Shown: positions 7,445 through 16,639 of the stretch, piece by piece
Layout: each line of letters begins with the position of its first letter
Numbering within the stretch: position 1 is the stretch's first letter
NCBI GenBank assembly: GCA_025463265.1
Contig: JAOBWH010000007.1
Span: 1-52,600 of the forward strand
DNA: 52,600 bases
Direction: 5' to 3'
DNA from: Ilumatobacteraceae bacterium
GTDB taxonomy: Bacteria; Actinomycetota; Acidimicrobiia; Acidimicrobiales; Iamiaceae
Translations under genes and position numbers: made by a program
The notes under the pieces: generated by a model
What the model was told of the DNA's origin: nothing
What the model saw: the letters and a program-made list of their open reading frames with translations, nothing else
Database searches by the model: none

Positions 7445-9081
7445 GTGCTCCTCCGATCGAGACCCCGCGAGAGCAACGCCACGGGGATGAGCGCCACGAC
7501 GATGATGGCGAGCGCCGGCAGCGCGGCCTGCCGGAAGCGGGATTCCGAGGCCAGGTTGTAGACCCACACCGGAAGCGTGTCGAAGCCGATGGGCCGCAGG
7601 AGCAGGGCGATCGGCAGCTCCTTGAGGGCGTCGACGCCCACGAGGATGGCCGCCGTCAGCAGGCTCGCTCGGGACAGGGGCAGGTGGACCCGCCGCAGCA
7701 CCGACCACGGTCGCAGGCCGAGCGAGCGGGCCGACGAGGTGAGGTCGTCGGGCACCTGGTCCAGGCCCGACTCGGTGCTCGTGATGCCCGGTGCGAGGAA
7801 GCGGACGCCGTAGGCGTAGACCAGTGCGAGGAACGAGCCGGTGGCGACGGTCCCGGGGAGCCCCCGCCCGAACGGGTCGAGTGCGGAGTCCACCGCCACC
7901 AGCGTGATGATCACGCCCATCGCGACCACCGGCCCCGGCACCGCGTACCCGATGGTGGCGGACCGGCGGGCCGCCCCGACGAAGCGGTTCGGCACGAAGC
8001 GGCGGGCGTTGACGACCAGCAGGCTCACGCTGACGCACAGGACCACGGTGGTGAGCGTGAGGCTCACGCTGTGGCGCAGGTAGCCGCCGAACTGGTCGGT
8101 GAGCGGAGTGCCCCGCTCGCTGTGCTGCTCCTCCCACGCCCAGCGCACCAGCTGGTACACCGGCGCGCCGAAGGCCAGCAGGACCACCGATCCCGCTGCC
8201 GCCGTGGCCGCCCAGCCCTTGGCGCCCCGGATCCGGTGGCGCTGGAACCCGGCGCCCTGTCCTCCCACCTCGGCGAAGCGCGCCCGGCCGCGGAACACCC
8301 GCTCGAGCACGATGGCGAAGAACGCGAACGCCAGCACCAGGCTGGCGATCTCCGCCGCCGCGTCGCGGTCGTAGGACCCGCGCCAGATGCGGAAGACGCC
8401 CACGGTGACCGTGTCGACGTCGAAGTACTGGACGGTGGCGAAGTCGGTGAGCGTCTCCATCGCCACGATCGCCGCACCCGCGGCGATGGCGGGCCGGAGC
8501 ATCGGGACCACGACGCGCCGGAACGCCTCGAACGGCGCGGCGCCGAGCGACCGGGCCACCGCGAACGAGTCGCCCGCCGAGTCCCGCAGCGACGCCCGGC
8601 AGGTGAGGTACACGTACGGGTAGAGCGTGAGGGTGAACACCGCGATGGCCATCGGCATCGACCGCACCTCGGGGAACCACGCGCTCCGGCCGAACGCGTC
8701 GCGCCACGTCGACTGGATCGGTCCGGCCACCCCGAACACCGAGGTCACCACGAAGCCGAGGATGTAGGCGGGGATGGCCAGGGGCAGCACCAGGCCCCAC
8801 GAGAAGAAGCGGCGACCGGGGAAGTCGTGGGCACCCACCAGCCACGCCAGGCCCACCCCCAGCACGACCGACGCCGTGCACACCCCGCCCACCAGCACGA
8901 GCGACGACACGATCTCGCCCGGCAGGCGCGTCGCCCACTGGTGGCGCCACACCTCGGTGTTCGGTCGGAGGACGCCGCCCAGCACCGCCAGCACGGGCAC
9001 GACCGCGGCCGCCGCCGCCACGAGGGCGACCGCCCCCCACCCGACCCGCGACATGCGGGCGGATCGAGCGGCAGCGTTCAC
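7441..9081 (-). CDS. Fe(3+) ABC transporter permease, fused two-domain (FbpB type)
   Basis: 546 aa with about twelve hydrophobic segments arranged as two six-helix halves. Each half has an EAA-like cytoplasmic loop: LGAAPFEAFRRVVVPMLRPA in the first and LGLRPWSVLRRVHLPLSRAS in the second. The internal duplication is typical of FbpB/SfuB ferric iron permeases. The start is the GTG at 9081; TATCAT (9093-9088 on the minus strand) ends 6 nt before it, suggesting a leaderless transcript. It is first in the permease-ATPase-binding protein order, but the binding protein has its own iron box. Confidence 0.92.
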   Translation of the reverse strand: MNAAARSARMSRVGWGAVALVAAAAAVVPVLAVLGGVLRPNTEVWRHQWATRLPGEIVSSLVLVGGVCTASVVLGVGLAWLVGAHDFPGRRFFSWGLVLPLAIPAYILGFVVTSVFGVAGPIQSTWRDAFGRSAWFPEVRSMPMAIAVFTLTLYPYVYLTCRASLRDSAGDSFAVARSLGAAPFEAFRRVVVPMLRPAIAAGAAIVAMETLTDFATVQYFDVDTVTVGVFRIWRGSYDRDAAAEIASLVLAFAFFAIVLERVFRGRARFAEVGGQGAGFQRHRIRGAKGWAATAAAGSVVLLAFGAPVYQLVRWAWEEQHSERGTPLTDQFGGYLRHSVSLTLTTVVLCVSVSLLVVNARRFVPNRFVGAARRSATIGYAVPGPVVAMGVIITLVAVDSALDPFGRGLPGTVATGSFLALVYAYGVRFLAPGITSTESGLDQVPDDLTSSARSLGLRPWSVLRRVHLPLSRASLLTAAILVGVDALKELPIALLLRPIGFDTLPVWVYNLASESRFRQAALPALAIIVVALIPVALLSRGLDRRST

Positions 9082-9087
9082 CTCGGG

Positions 9088-9103
9088 ATGATAGGCCCAC
9101 CTA
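9088..9103 (-). promoter_or_regulatory. Promoter with iron-box-like TAGG-N4-CCTA upstream of permease
   Basis: On the minus strand TAGGTGGGCCTA (9103-9092) is a short inverted repeat that partly matches an IdeR box. It overlaps the -10 hexamer TATCAT (9093-9088), which ends 6 nt before the GTG start. Co-regulation with the box at 6360 is plausible but this match is weaker. Confidence 0.4.
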
Positions 9104-9132
9104 CCACCCGCCCCACCAGGCCCGGATCCAGG

Positions 9133-10308
9133 TCAGACGCCGATCTGGGACCAGTAGGTGCCGTCGAGCATGGCCCGGAGGGTGTCGCGGTGGATGATCA
9201 TGTCGTCGAGGTCCGCGGGCTCGACGGCTTCGCCGAAGAGCACGGCCCGCTCGGTGACCCGGCGCATGATCACGCCGTGGCGCATCGCCGCGTAGGCGAT
9301 GTGCCAGCGGAGGTCGCCCGGCGCCCGGCCGGTGGCGGCCTCGTAGGTGACCGCAAGGTCCTGGGCCCGCATGAAGTCGGGCAGACCCGGCAGCTCCAGG
9401 GACGAGGAGATGTCCTGGAAGAACAGGTGCAGGTAGGCCATCCAGCCGAGGTCGATCTCCGGCGGGGCCACGCCGGCCATCTCCCAGTCGAGGACGGCGA
9501 CGACCTCGAAGTCGACGAACATCATGTTGCCGATGCGGGCATCGCCCCACGACAGGCAGTCCGGGCTGACGTCGGCGGGGAGGTTGGCCCGAAGCCAGGC
9601 GAAGCACTCGTCGAGCAGCGGCGACCGCTTCTCGCCCACGACCCACTCGAGGTACGCCTCCCACTCGGCGAGGTGCCGCTCCAGTGCGGTGGCACCGGGG
9701 CGGTCGTACTGCAGCGACGACAGGTCGTGGGTCTCGGGCGTGATCCGGTGGACGCCGGCCAGGGCGTCGACCGCCGACGCCTGCATCTGCGCCCGCTGGT
9801 GGGGCGTGGCGCTGTCGACCCAGTTGTCGCCGAACGTGTACGGCAGCACGTCACGGGGGACCTCGCCGTCGACGCGGCCCATCACGAAGAACGGGGCGCC
9901 GACGATGGACCCGTCGGACTCGAACCAGAGGGTCTCGGGCACGGGCACGTCGGTGGCCTCGGCCACCAGCGACATGACGTCGAACTGCATCGCCAGGTCG
10001 TAGGTGGGGAACACCGGGATCTTGTCGAGCTCGGGTTCGATGCGAGCGACGCACCGCCGCTCGAGGTGCTCGCCATCGACCGTGTAGGCGGCGTGGAACA
10101 GCAGGGTCTCCGAGGACATGCCGTTGCCCTCGGGGCTCACCACGTCGGACACGTGGGGCTCGGCACCGGCGGGGAGCACGGTGGCCAGCCAGCGCTCGAT
10201 GCGGCGGCCGAGCTCCTCGGGGTCCCGCGTCGAGGTGGTGATGTGGTCGGACGGCAGCTCCGCCGGGCCGCCGAGCTTGGCCGCGGGCGCATCGGGTTGG
10301 GTCGACAT
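9133..10308 (-). CDS. phosphotransferase family protein (APH / ACAD10-like)
   Basis: 391 aa from the ATG at 10308; longer readings extend through unrelated upstream genes. The kinase-like fold is shown by SWGDARIGNMM (catalytic loop, Trp where most family members have His) and AVLDWEMAGVAPPEIDLGW (metal-binding Asp loop). Secreted antibiotic kinases share this fold, but this subgroup, with a long N-terminal lobe (GRIDGEVP-type segment near residue 145), usually neighbours acyl-CoA dehydrogenases and probably phosphorylates small hydroxylated molecules such as hydroxyacyl-CoAs. A KstR-like palindrome directly abuts the start codon, fitting a lipid or steroid role. Substrate unknown. Confidence 0.82.
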   Translation of the reverse strand: MSTQPDAPAAKLGGPAELPSDHITTSTRDPEELGRRIERWLATVLPAGAEPHVSDVVSPEGNGMSSETLLFHAAYTVDGEHLERRCVARIEPELDKIPVFPTYDLAMQFDVMSLVAEATDVPVPETLWFESDGSIVGAPFFVMGRVDGEVPRDVLPYTFGDNWVDSATPHQRAQMQASAVDALAGVHRITPETHDLSSLQYDRPGATALERHLAEWEAYLEWVVGEKRSPLLDECFAWLRANLPADVSPDCLSWGDARIGNMMFVDFEVVAVLDWEMAGVAPPEIDLGWMAYLHLFFQDISSSLELPGLPDFMRAQDLAVTYEAATGRAPGDLRWHIAYAAMRHGVIMRRVTERAVLFGEAVEPADLDDMIIHRDTLRAMLDGTYWSQIGV

Positions 10309-10309
10309 G

Positions 10310-10321
10310 AGAACGGGTTCT
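10310..10321 (-). promoter_or_regulatory. KstR-like TetR operator AGAAC-N2-GTTCT
   Basis: AGAAC-GG-GTTCT is a perfect 5-bp-arm palindrome one base before the ATG at 10308. On the minus strand TAGAACCCGTTCTC fits TnnAACnnGTTnnA, the KstR consensus, at all but the last fixed base. The position suggests repression of the phosphotransferase gene. The regulator itself is not in the window. Confidence 0.45.
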
Positions 10322-10437
10322 AGTCCGATGCGAGCCGGCGTGCGCCGCGTTCGGACCCCGCCCCGCCCACGCTCCCGTTCCACGAGCTCGCGCCTGCCGA
10401 TTCCCGGCGGCGTGCTGGGGCGTAGCATCCTGTCCCC

Positions 10438-11559
10438 GTGGAACCGCGTCGCACCTCTGCCCGCCGAGCCGGCCTCGTCGCCCTGACCGCCCTGCTCGCA
10501 CTTGCAGCGTCCGCCTGCTCGGGCGGCACCGGCCTGGTCGGCACCCCGCCGGCGGCCACCGTGAACGACACCCGCATCTCCCAGGCCACCGTCGACCAGA
10601 TGGTCCAGGGCTCGAAGAAGATGCTCGAGGCCCAGATCGACGAGGCCCGCTCCAGCGCCGGTGCGGATCCGGCCGCCACCCAGGAGCTCGAGGCGCAGAT
10701 CGTCCAGGCTCGGGCACCGTTCGAGCGGGGCGAGTACACCTACTCCACCACGGCCGGCTCCCAGGCGCTCACCGAGCTGATCATCAGCCAGCTCTACGAG
10801 GAGGCGGTGGCCGAGGCCGGCGGCAAGATCACCGACGAGGACCGCGCCCAGGCCAAAGAGCAGCTGTCCTCCCGCACGGGCTACAAGGAGTCCGGCAAGG
10901 TCGTCCGCGACACCTACCTCCGCGGCGGGGCGGCGAACTACGCGCTGCAGCGCCTCGTGCCCAAGGACCTGCAAGACGCGCTGACCGGTGCCGCGGCCCA
11001 GTACGAGGCCCAGCTCCAGCAGGTCTACGAGCAGCAGAAGCGCTCCTTCGACCAGGTCTGCTCGTACGTGCTCCAGACCCAGGACGAAGCGGCCGCCACC
11101 GCCGCCGCCGACCGGATCCGCGCCGGCGAGGACGCCGCTGCGGTCGCCGGCGAGGTGATGGGCGCCGAGGCCGCCCCCCAGTGCGATGCGACCGCGACCA
11201 TCGCCCAGGCGTTCGGCGAGGACGCGTCGCTGGCGAAGGGCTCCATCCTCGGTCCGCTCGACACCGGTGGCGGCTTCGTCGTGCTGGTCGTGGACTCCAC
11301 CAAGACGGCCTCGTTCGACGAGGTGCGCGAGCAGATCGCCGCCTCGGTGCAGGATCAGTTCACCGCCCAGGCCCAGGCCGACATCGACGCCTGGGTGCGC
11401 AAGCAGATCGACGGGTTCGCCCACGTCACCGTCGATCCCCGCTTCGGCACGTGGGACGCAGAGGCGCTCGAGGTCGTGCCGCCCGAGGCGCCGCCCACCA
11501 CGACCACCACCGTCGCCGGAGCGACCACGGTGCCCGTGCCGGTCGTCGCCGGCTCCTGA
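10438..11559 (+). CDS. SurA/PpiC-like peptidyl-prolyl isomerase lipoprotein
   Basis: 373 aa, GTG start. Lipobox LAASAC (Cys 27). Residues about 35-190 are a SurA-N-like helical domain opening with ATVNDTRISQATVDQM; residues about 215-310 resemble a parvulin domain (GDAASLAKGSILGPL-like segment, then GGGFVVLVVDS). The tail is Pro/Thr-rich. Such lipoproteins fold exported proteins at the cell surface. The hexamer TAGCAT (10423-10428) ends 9 nt before the start with little room for a ribosome site. It sits 3 bp from mazG, a common actinobacterial neighbour. Isomerase activity is uncertain because the parvulin core is divergent. Confidence 0.78.
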   Translation: MEPRRTSARRAGLVALTALLALAASACSGGTGLVGTPPAATVNDTRISQATVDQMVQGSKKMLEAQIDEARSSAGADPAATQELEAQIVQARAPFERGEYTYSTTAGSQALTELIISQLYEEAVAEAGGKITDEDRAQAKEQLSSRTGYKESGKVVRDTYLRGGAANYALQRLVPKDLQDALTGAAAQYEAQLQQVYEQQKRSFDQVCSYVLQTQDEAAATAAADRIRAGEDAAAVAGEVMGAEAAPQCDATATIAQAFGEDASLAKGSILGPLDTGGGFVVLVVDSTKTASFDEVREQIAASVQDQFTAQAQADIDAWVRKQIDGFAHVTVDPRFGTWDAEALEVVPPEAPPTTTTTVAGATTVPVPVVAGS

Positions 11560-11562
11560 GCC

Positions 11563-12879
11563 GTGGGTCGCATCACGGTCGTCGGGCTCGGACCCGGTGA
11601 CCCGTCCCTGGTCACCGCCGGGACGCTGGCGGCCATCGACCGGGTGCCCGAGGCGGCGCGCTTCGTGCGCACCGAGCGGCACCCGTCCGCGCACCTCGTG
11701 GCCGGTGCGACCACCTTCGACCACCACTACGAGGCCGCCGACACGTTCGACGAGGTCTACGCCCGCATCGTCGATGACCTGATCGCCGCGGCGGGTGACC
11801 ACGACGAGGTCCTCTACGCCGTGCCCGGCTCGCCCCGGGTGCTCGAGCGGACGGTCGACCTGCTCGTCGCCGCCGCCGACGAAGGGCGGGTCGCCGTCGA
11901 GGTGCTGGCCGGGCTGTCGTTCACCGACCTGGCCTGGGTGCGCCTCGGCGTCGACCCCTACGAGGAGGGGGTCCGCCTCATCGACGGCCACCGCTTCGAG
12001 GTGGCGGCGGCGGGGGAGCGCGGGCCGCTGCTCGTGGCCCACTGCCACAACAAGCGGGTGCTGTCGGACCTGAAGCTGGCGGTGGACCCGTTCCCCGAGA
12101 CGCCGGTGGTGGTGCTGCAGCGGCTCGGCCTGCCCGATGAGTCGGTGGTCACGGTCGAGTGGGCCGAGCTGGACCGGTCCTTCGAGCCCGACCACCTCAC
12201 GTCGGTCTACATCCCCGAGCTGGCCGAGCCGGTGGCCGGCGAGGTGGCGGCGTTCGTCCAGCTGGTGGCCAAGCTGCGCGCCGAGTGCCCGTGGGACGCC
12301 GAGCAGACCCACCGCACGCTGACCCGCCACCTGCTCGAGGAGACCTACGAGGTCCTCGAGGCGCTGGCCGCAGTGGGCGAGGGCGGCCCCGACACCCACC
12401 CCGGTGCGTACGAGCACCTGGAGGAGGAGCTGGGCGACCTGCTCTTCCAGATCGTGTTCCACACCACGCTCGCCACCGAGGCCGGGTTCTTCGGGCTCGG
12501 CGATGTGGCCCGGGGTGTGCACGACAAGCTCGTCCACCGCCACCCGCACGTCTTCGGTGTGGTCGAGGTCGACGGTGCCGACGACGTGGTGGCGAACTGG
12601 GAGCAGATCAAGAAGGCTGAGAAGGGGCGGGCTTCGGTCTTCGACGGCATGCCCGCCGACCTCCCCGCCCTGCTCTACGCCCTCAAGGTCGCCAAGAAGG
12701 CCGCCACGTTCGAGGTGATCCCGGATCCCGACGACCAGACGCTCGGCGGCCAGCTGCTCGCCCTGGTGGCCGCCGCCCGGACCGCCGACGGCGACATCGA
12801 CCCCGAGACCGAGCTCCGAGCCGCCGCCGCCCGCCTCCGCGCCCGAGCCCAGGCCGTCGAAGCCCAGCCCCCCGGCTGA
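11563..12879 (+). CDS. mazG: tetrapyrrole methylase-like / MazG nucleoside triphosphate pyrophosphohydrolase fusion
   Basis: 438 aa, GTG start 3 bp after the foldase-like gene. Residues 1-220 carry the SAM-dependent tetrapyrrole methylase fold (VVGLGPGDPSLVT at the N-terminus, VLYAVPGSPRV in the middle). Residues about 228-435 are MazG: AECPWDAEQTH, then LEETYEVLEAL and LEEELGDLLFQIVFH with the Mg-binding acidic residues, and a second half beginning at GRASVFDGMPADLPAL. The layout equals Bacillus YabN. MazG hydrolyses canonical or damaged NTPs; the methylase half may be non-catalytic. mazG close to eno is frequent in actinobacteria. Confidence 0.93.
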   Translation: MGRITVVGLGPGDPSLVTAGTLAAIDRVPEAARFVRTERHPSAHLVAGATTFDHHYEAADTFDEVYARIVDDLIAAAGDHDEVLYAVPGSPRVLERTVDLLVAAADEGRVAVEVLAGLSFTDLAWVRLGVDPYEEGVRLIDGHRFEVAAAGERGPLLVAHCHNKRVLSDLKLAVDPFPETPVVVLQRLGLPDESVVTVEWAELDRSFEPDHLTSVYIPELAEPVAGEVAAFVQLVAKLRAECPWDAEQTHRTLTRHLLEETYEVLEALAAVGEGGPDTHPGAYEHLEEELGDLLFQIVFHTTLATEAGFFGLGDVARGVHDKLVHRHPHVFGVVEVDGADDVVANWEQIKKAEKGRASVFDGMPADLPALLYALKVAKKAATFEVIPDPDDQTLGGQLLALVAAARTADGDIDPETELRAAAARLRARAQAVEAQPPG

Positions 12880-12919
12880 CCTGCCCGGAGCACGTCGGAC
12901 GGGCCTTGCGCGTTCGGTC

Positions 12920-12949
12920 TTGACACGACTCGTCGCTATACGGTAGTTG
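12920..12949 (+). promoter_or_regulatory. candidate promoter TTGACA-18-TAGTTG
   Basis: TTGACA at 12920-12925 is a consensus -35; TAGTTG at 12944-12949 with an 18-bp spacer is a weak -10. It precedes the leader ORF and the small two-TM gene. Confidence 0.35.
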
Positions 12950-13025
12950 TTATCAGAACGGATCGCCACCCCATCCGTTGCCCCGGCACGTCACGCCGTT
13001 TCCATGCAACTCATTGGAGGTTTCC

Positions 13026-13106
13026 GTGTCTACCCATCCTTCGATCCGCCGCGCACTCGCCACCTCGCTCTCCTCCGCCTCGCGACACCTTCGGCGGCCG
13101 GCATGA
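13026..13106 (+). CDS. 26-residue leader ORF translationally coupled to the downstream two-TM gene
   Basis: GTG at 13026 is preceded by a strong GGAGG (13016-13020). The frame encodes 26 residues, with IRRALATSLSSASRHLRRPA at its C-terminal end, and stops at the TGA 13104-13106, overlapping the next ATG as ATGA. The arrangement is that of a coupled leader peptide. It could instead be the start of a gene broken by a frameshift. No homologue is recognised. Confidence 0.45.
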   Translation: MSTHPSIRRALATSLSSASRHLRRPA

Positions 13107-13366
13107 TCACCGAGGAGGCATCGGGCGGCCCCGCCGCTGGGTCGCAGCCGTTTCCCTGGAGGGGCGGGATCGTGTTCGGGGCTGCCCTGCTCTGGGGCTA
13201 CGGGGTCGGCTCGCTGATCGCGGTCGTGCTGTTCATTAGTTGGCATCGACGGGCCACGAGCAGGCTCGATGCACGGCTCATGCAGGTCGGACTGGGCCTG
13301 GGCGTCGCCGGTCTGGTTGCGACGGTGCTGTCGATCGCCGTGTTAACCGGGACCCAGAGCTCGTGA
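13103..13366 (+). CDS. small two-TM membrane protein, unknown function
   Basis: 87 aa from the ATG at 13103, overlapping the leader ORF stop. Two hydrophobic segments are clear, GIVFGAALLWGYGVGSLIAV (about residues 21-40) and VGLGLGVAGLVATVLSIAVL (about 62-81), separated by a basic loop (HRRATSRLDAR). The frame continues upstream to 12947 but that part reads like noncoding sequence. Third-position GC is a little lower than in enolase. I recognise no family. Confidence 0.5.
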   Translation: MITEEASGGPAAGSQPFPWRGGIVFGAALLWGYGVGSLIAVVLFISWHRRATSRLDARLMQVGLGLGVAGLVATVLSIAVLTGTQSS

Positions 13367-14953
<1,587 letters not shown>

Positions 14954-14954
<1 letters not shown>

Positions 14955-15316
14955 TGGTGTCGCGAGGGAAGATCAAGGCCCGTCGCCGGGCCCTGGCCGG
15001 ACTGGTGGTCACGGTGATGCTGGTGGCCGTCCTCTTGTTCGCGGTCTTCCCCACGCGGTCCTGGATGGCCCAGCGCAAGGAGGCCGCCGCAGCTCAACAG
15101 GAGCTCGACGAGGTGCGCGCCCAACGGGCCACCACGAAGCAGCTGACGGACAAGTTCAAGACCGACGAGTACATCGAGCAGACGGCCACCGCCGAGTTCG
15201 GCTGGGTGTACCCCGGCGAGGAGCTGTTCCCGATCCTGCCGGCGGCGACCGATCCCATCGGCCTCCCCGAGGGCTGGCCGTTCACCGGCGTCGAGCGCGC
15301 CCTCGGAGCGAGCTGA
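14954..15316 (+). CDS. divIC: FtsB/DivIC-family septum formation initiator
   Basis: 120 aa. A basic N-terminus (KIKARRRA) is followed by one TM helix (about residues 13-32), then a short coiled coil (AQRKEAAAAQQELDEVRAQR) and the DivIC-type segment with TDEYIEQTATAEFGWVYPGEE. Type II membrane protein of the divisome that pairs with FtsL-like partners. Start overlaps the enolase stop. The small size and the eno neighbour make the assignment secure despite low sequence conservation in this family. Confidence 0.9.
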
Positions 15317-15318
15317 GG

Positions 15319-16506
15319 TTGGACCTCGCCCCGGATCCCGATCACGAGGCGATCCGGGAGGGGGTGCGACGGGCGTGCTCGGGGTTCGACGACGACTACT
15401 GGCGGCGCTGCGACGCCGACCACGAGTTCCCGTGGGACTTCTACCGGGCGATGGCCGACGGCGGCTGGATCGGCATCGCCATCCCGGAGGCCTACGGCGG
15501 GGGCGGCCGGGGCATCACCGAGGCGTCGATCGTGGTCGAGGAGGTGGCGGCGTCGGGCGCGGCGATGAACGGCGCGTCGGCCATCCACCTGTCGATCTTC
15601 GGCATGGGGCCGGTGATCAAGCACGGGTCCGACGAGCTCAAGGCCCGGGTGCTGCCCGCCGTGGCCTCAGGCGAGCTGCACGTGTGCTTCGGCGTGACCG
15701 AGCCCGATGCCGGCACCGACACCTCCCGCATCACCACCCGGGCGACCCTGGCGGACGACGGCTCCCACTACCTGGTGCGGGGGCGCAAGATCTGGACCAC
15801 CAAGGCGCCGCACTGCCAGAAGGTGCTGCTGCTCGTCCGCACGACGGCCCGAGATGAGGCAGCCCGACCCACGGACGGCATGACCCTCCTGCTGGCCGAC
15901 CTCCAGGCCGACGGGCAGGTGCGCCCGGAGGTGGAGATCACGCCCATCGCGAAGGCGGGCCGCAACGCAGTGGTGTCGTGCGAGGTCGTGTACGACGGCC
16001 TGCCGGTGCCGTTGGCCGACCGCGTGGGCGAGGAGGGCGACGGGTTCCGCCTCCTGCTCGACGGGCTCAACCCCGAGCGCATTCTGATCGCCGCCGAGGC
16101 CCTCGGCACCGGGCGCGCCGCGCTGCGCCGGGCGGTGGCCTACGCCAACGAGCGGGTCGTGTTCGACCGGCCCATCGGCCAGAACCAGGGCATCGCCTTC
16201 CCCCTCGCCCGGGCCCACATGGAGCTGCGGGCCGCCGAGCTGGCCATCCGGGACGCATCGTGGCGCTACGACCAGGGCCTGCCGTGCGGCGAGGCGGCCA
16301 ACACCGCCAAGTACCTGGCCGCCGAAGCGGGGTACCGGGCGGCCGATCAGGCGGTCCAGACGCTGGGCGGCATGGGCTATGCCAGCGAGTACCACGTGGA
16401 GCGCTACTGGCGCGAGGCCCGGCTCATGCGCCTCGCCCCGGTCAGCCAGGAGCTGGTGCAGGCCTACATCGCCACCAACGTCCTCGGCCTGCCGAAGAGC
16501 TACTAG
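15319..16506 (+). CDS. acyl-CoA dehydrogenase
   Basis: 395 aa from a TTG at 15319, two bases after the divIC stop; the frame is open further upstream but only over divIC and eno. Typical ACAD order: N-terminal helical domain (WIGIAIPEAYGGGGRGITE), FAD-binding middle domain with CFGVTEPDAGTDTSRITT and KIWTTKAPHC, and C-terminal helical domain with ERVVFDRPIGQNQGIAFPLA and QTLGGMGYASEYHVERYWREARL. Oxidises an acyl-CoA at C2-C3, passing electrons to ETF. The catalytic base position was not resolved by eye. It sits at the left edge of the apparent insertion between eno-divIC and DUF501-ppx. Confidence 0.92.
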   Translation: MDLAPDPDHEAIREGVRRACSGFDDDYWRRCDADHEFPWDFYRAMADGGWIGIAIPEAYGGGGRGITEASIVVEEVAASGAAMNGASAIHLSIFGMGPVIKHGSDELKARVLPAVASGELHVCFGVTEPDAGTDTSRITTRATLADDGSHYLVRGRKIWTTKAPHCQKVLLLVRTTARDEAARPTDGMTLLLADLQADGQVRPEVEITPIAKAGRNAVVSCEVVYDGLPVPLADRVGEEGDGFRLLLDGLNPERILIAAEALGTGRAALRRAVAYANERVVFDRPIGQNQGIAFPLARAHMELRAAELAIRDASWRYDQGLPCGEAANTAKYLAAEAGYRAADQAVQTLGGMGYASEYHVERYWREARLMRLAPVSQELVQAYIATNVLGLPKSY

Positions 16507-16639
16507 CGCCAACCAGGCGAGGACGCCGATCAGCGGACTCGTCCTGCGGCGGTGCCAAGTGTCACGGGCGGGGGGCCGTAAAGAGGTGGAGCGTCCGGGG
16601 TTGACGACGGGTATCCATCGTCGACGCTCCAGGAGCCTC

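Noticed and set aside
10309-12969. Long minus-strand extension upstream of the phosphotransferase
   Set aside because: It is antisense to the foldase-like gene and mazG; the real gene starts at 10308.
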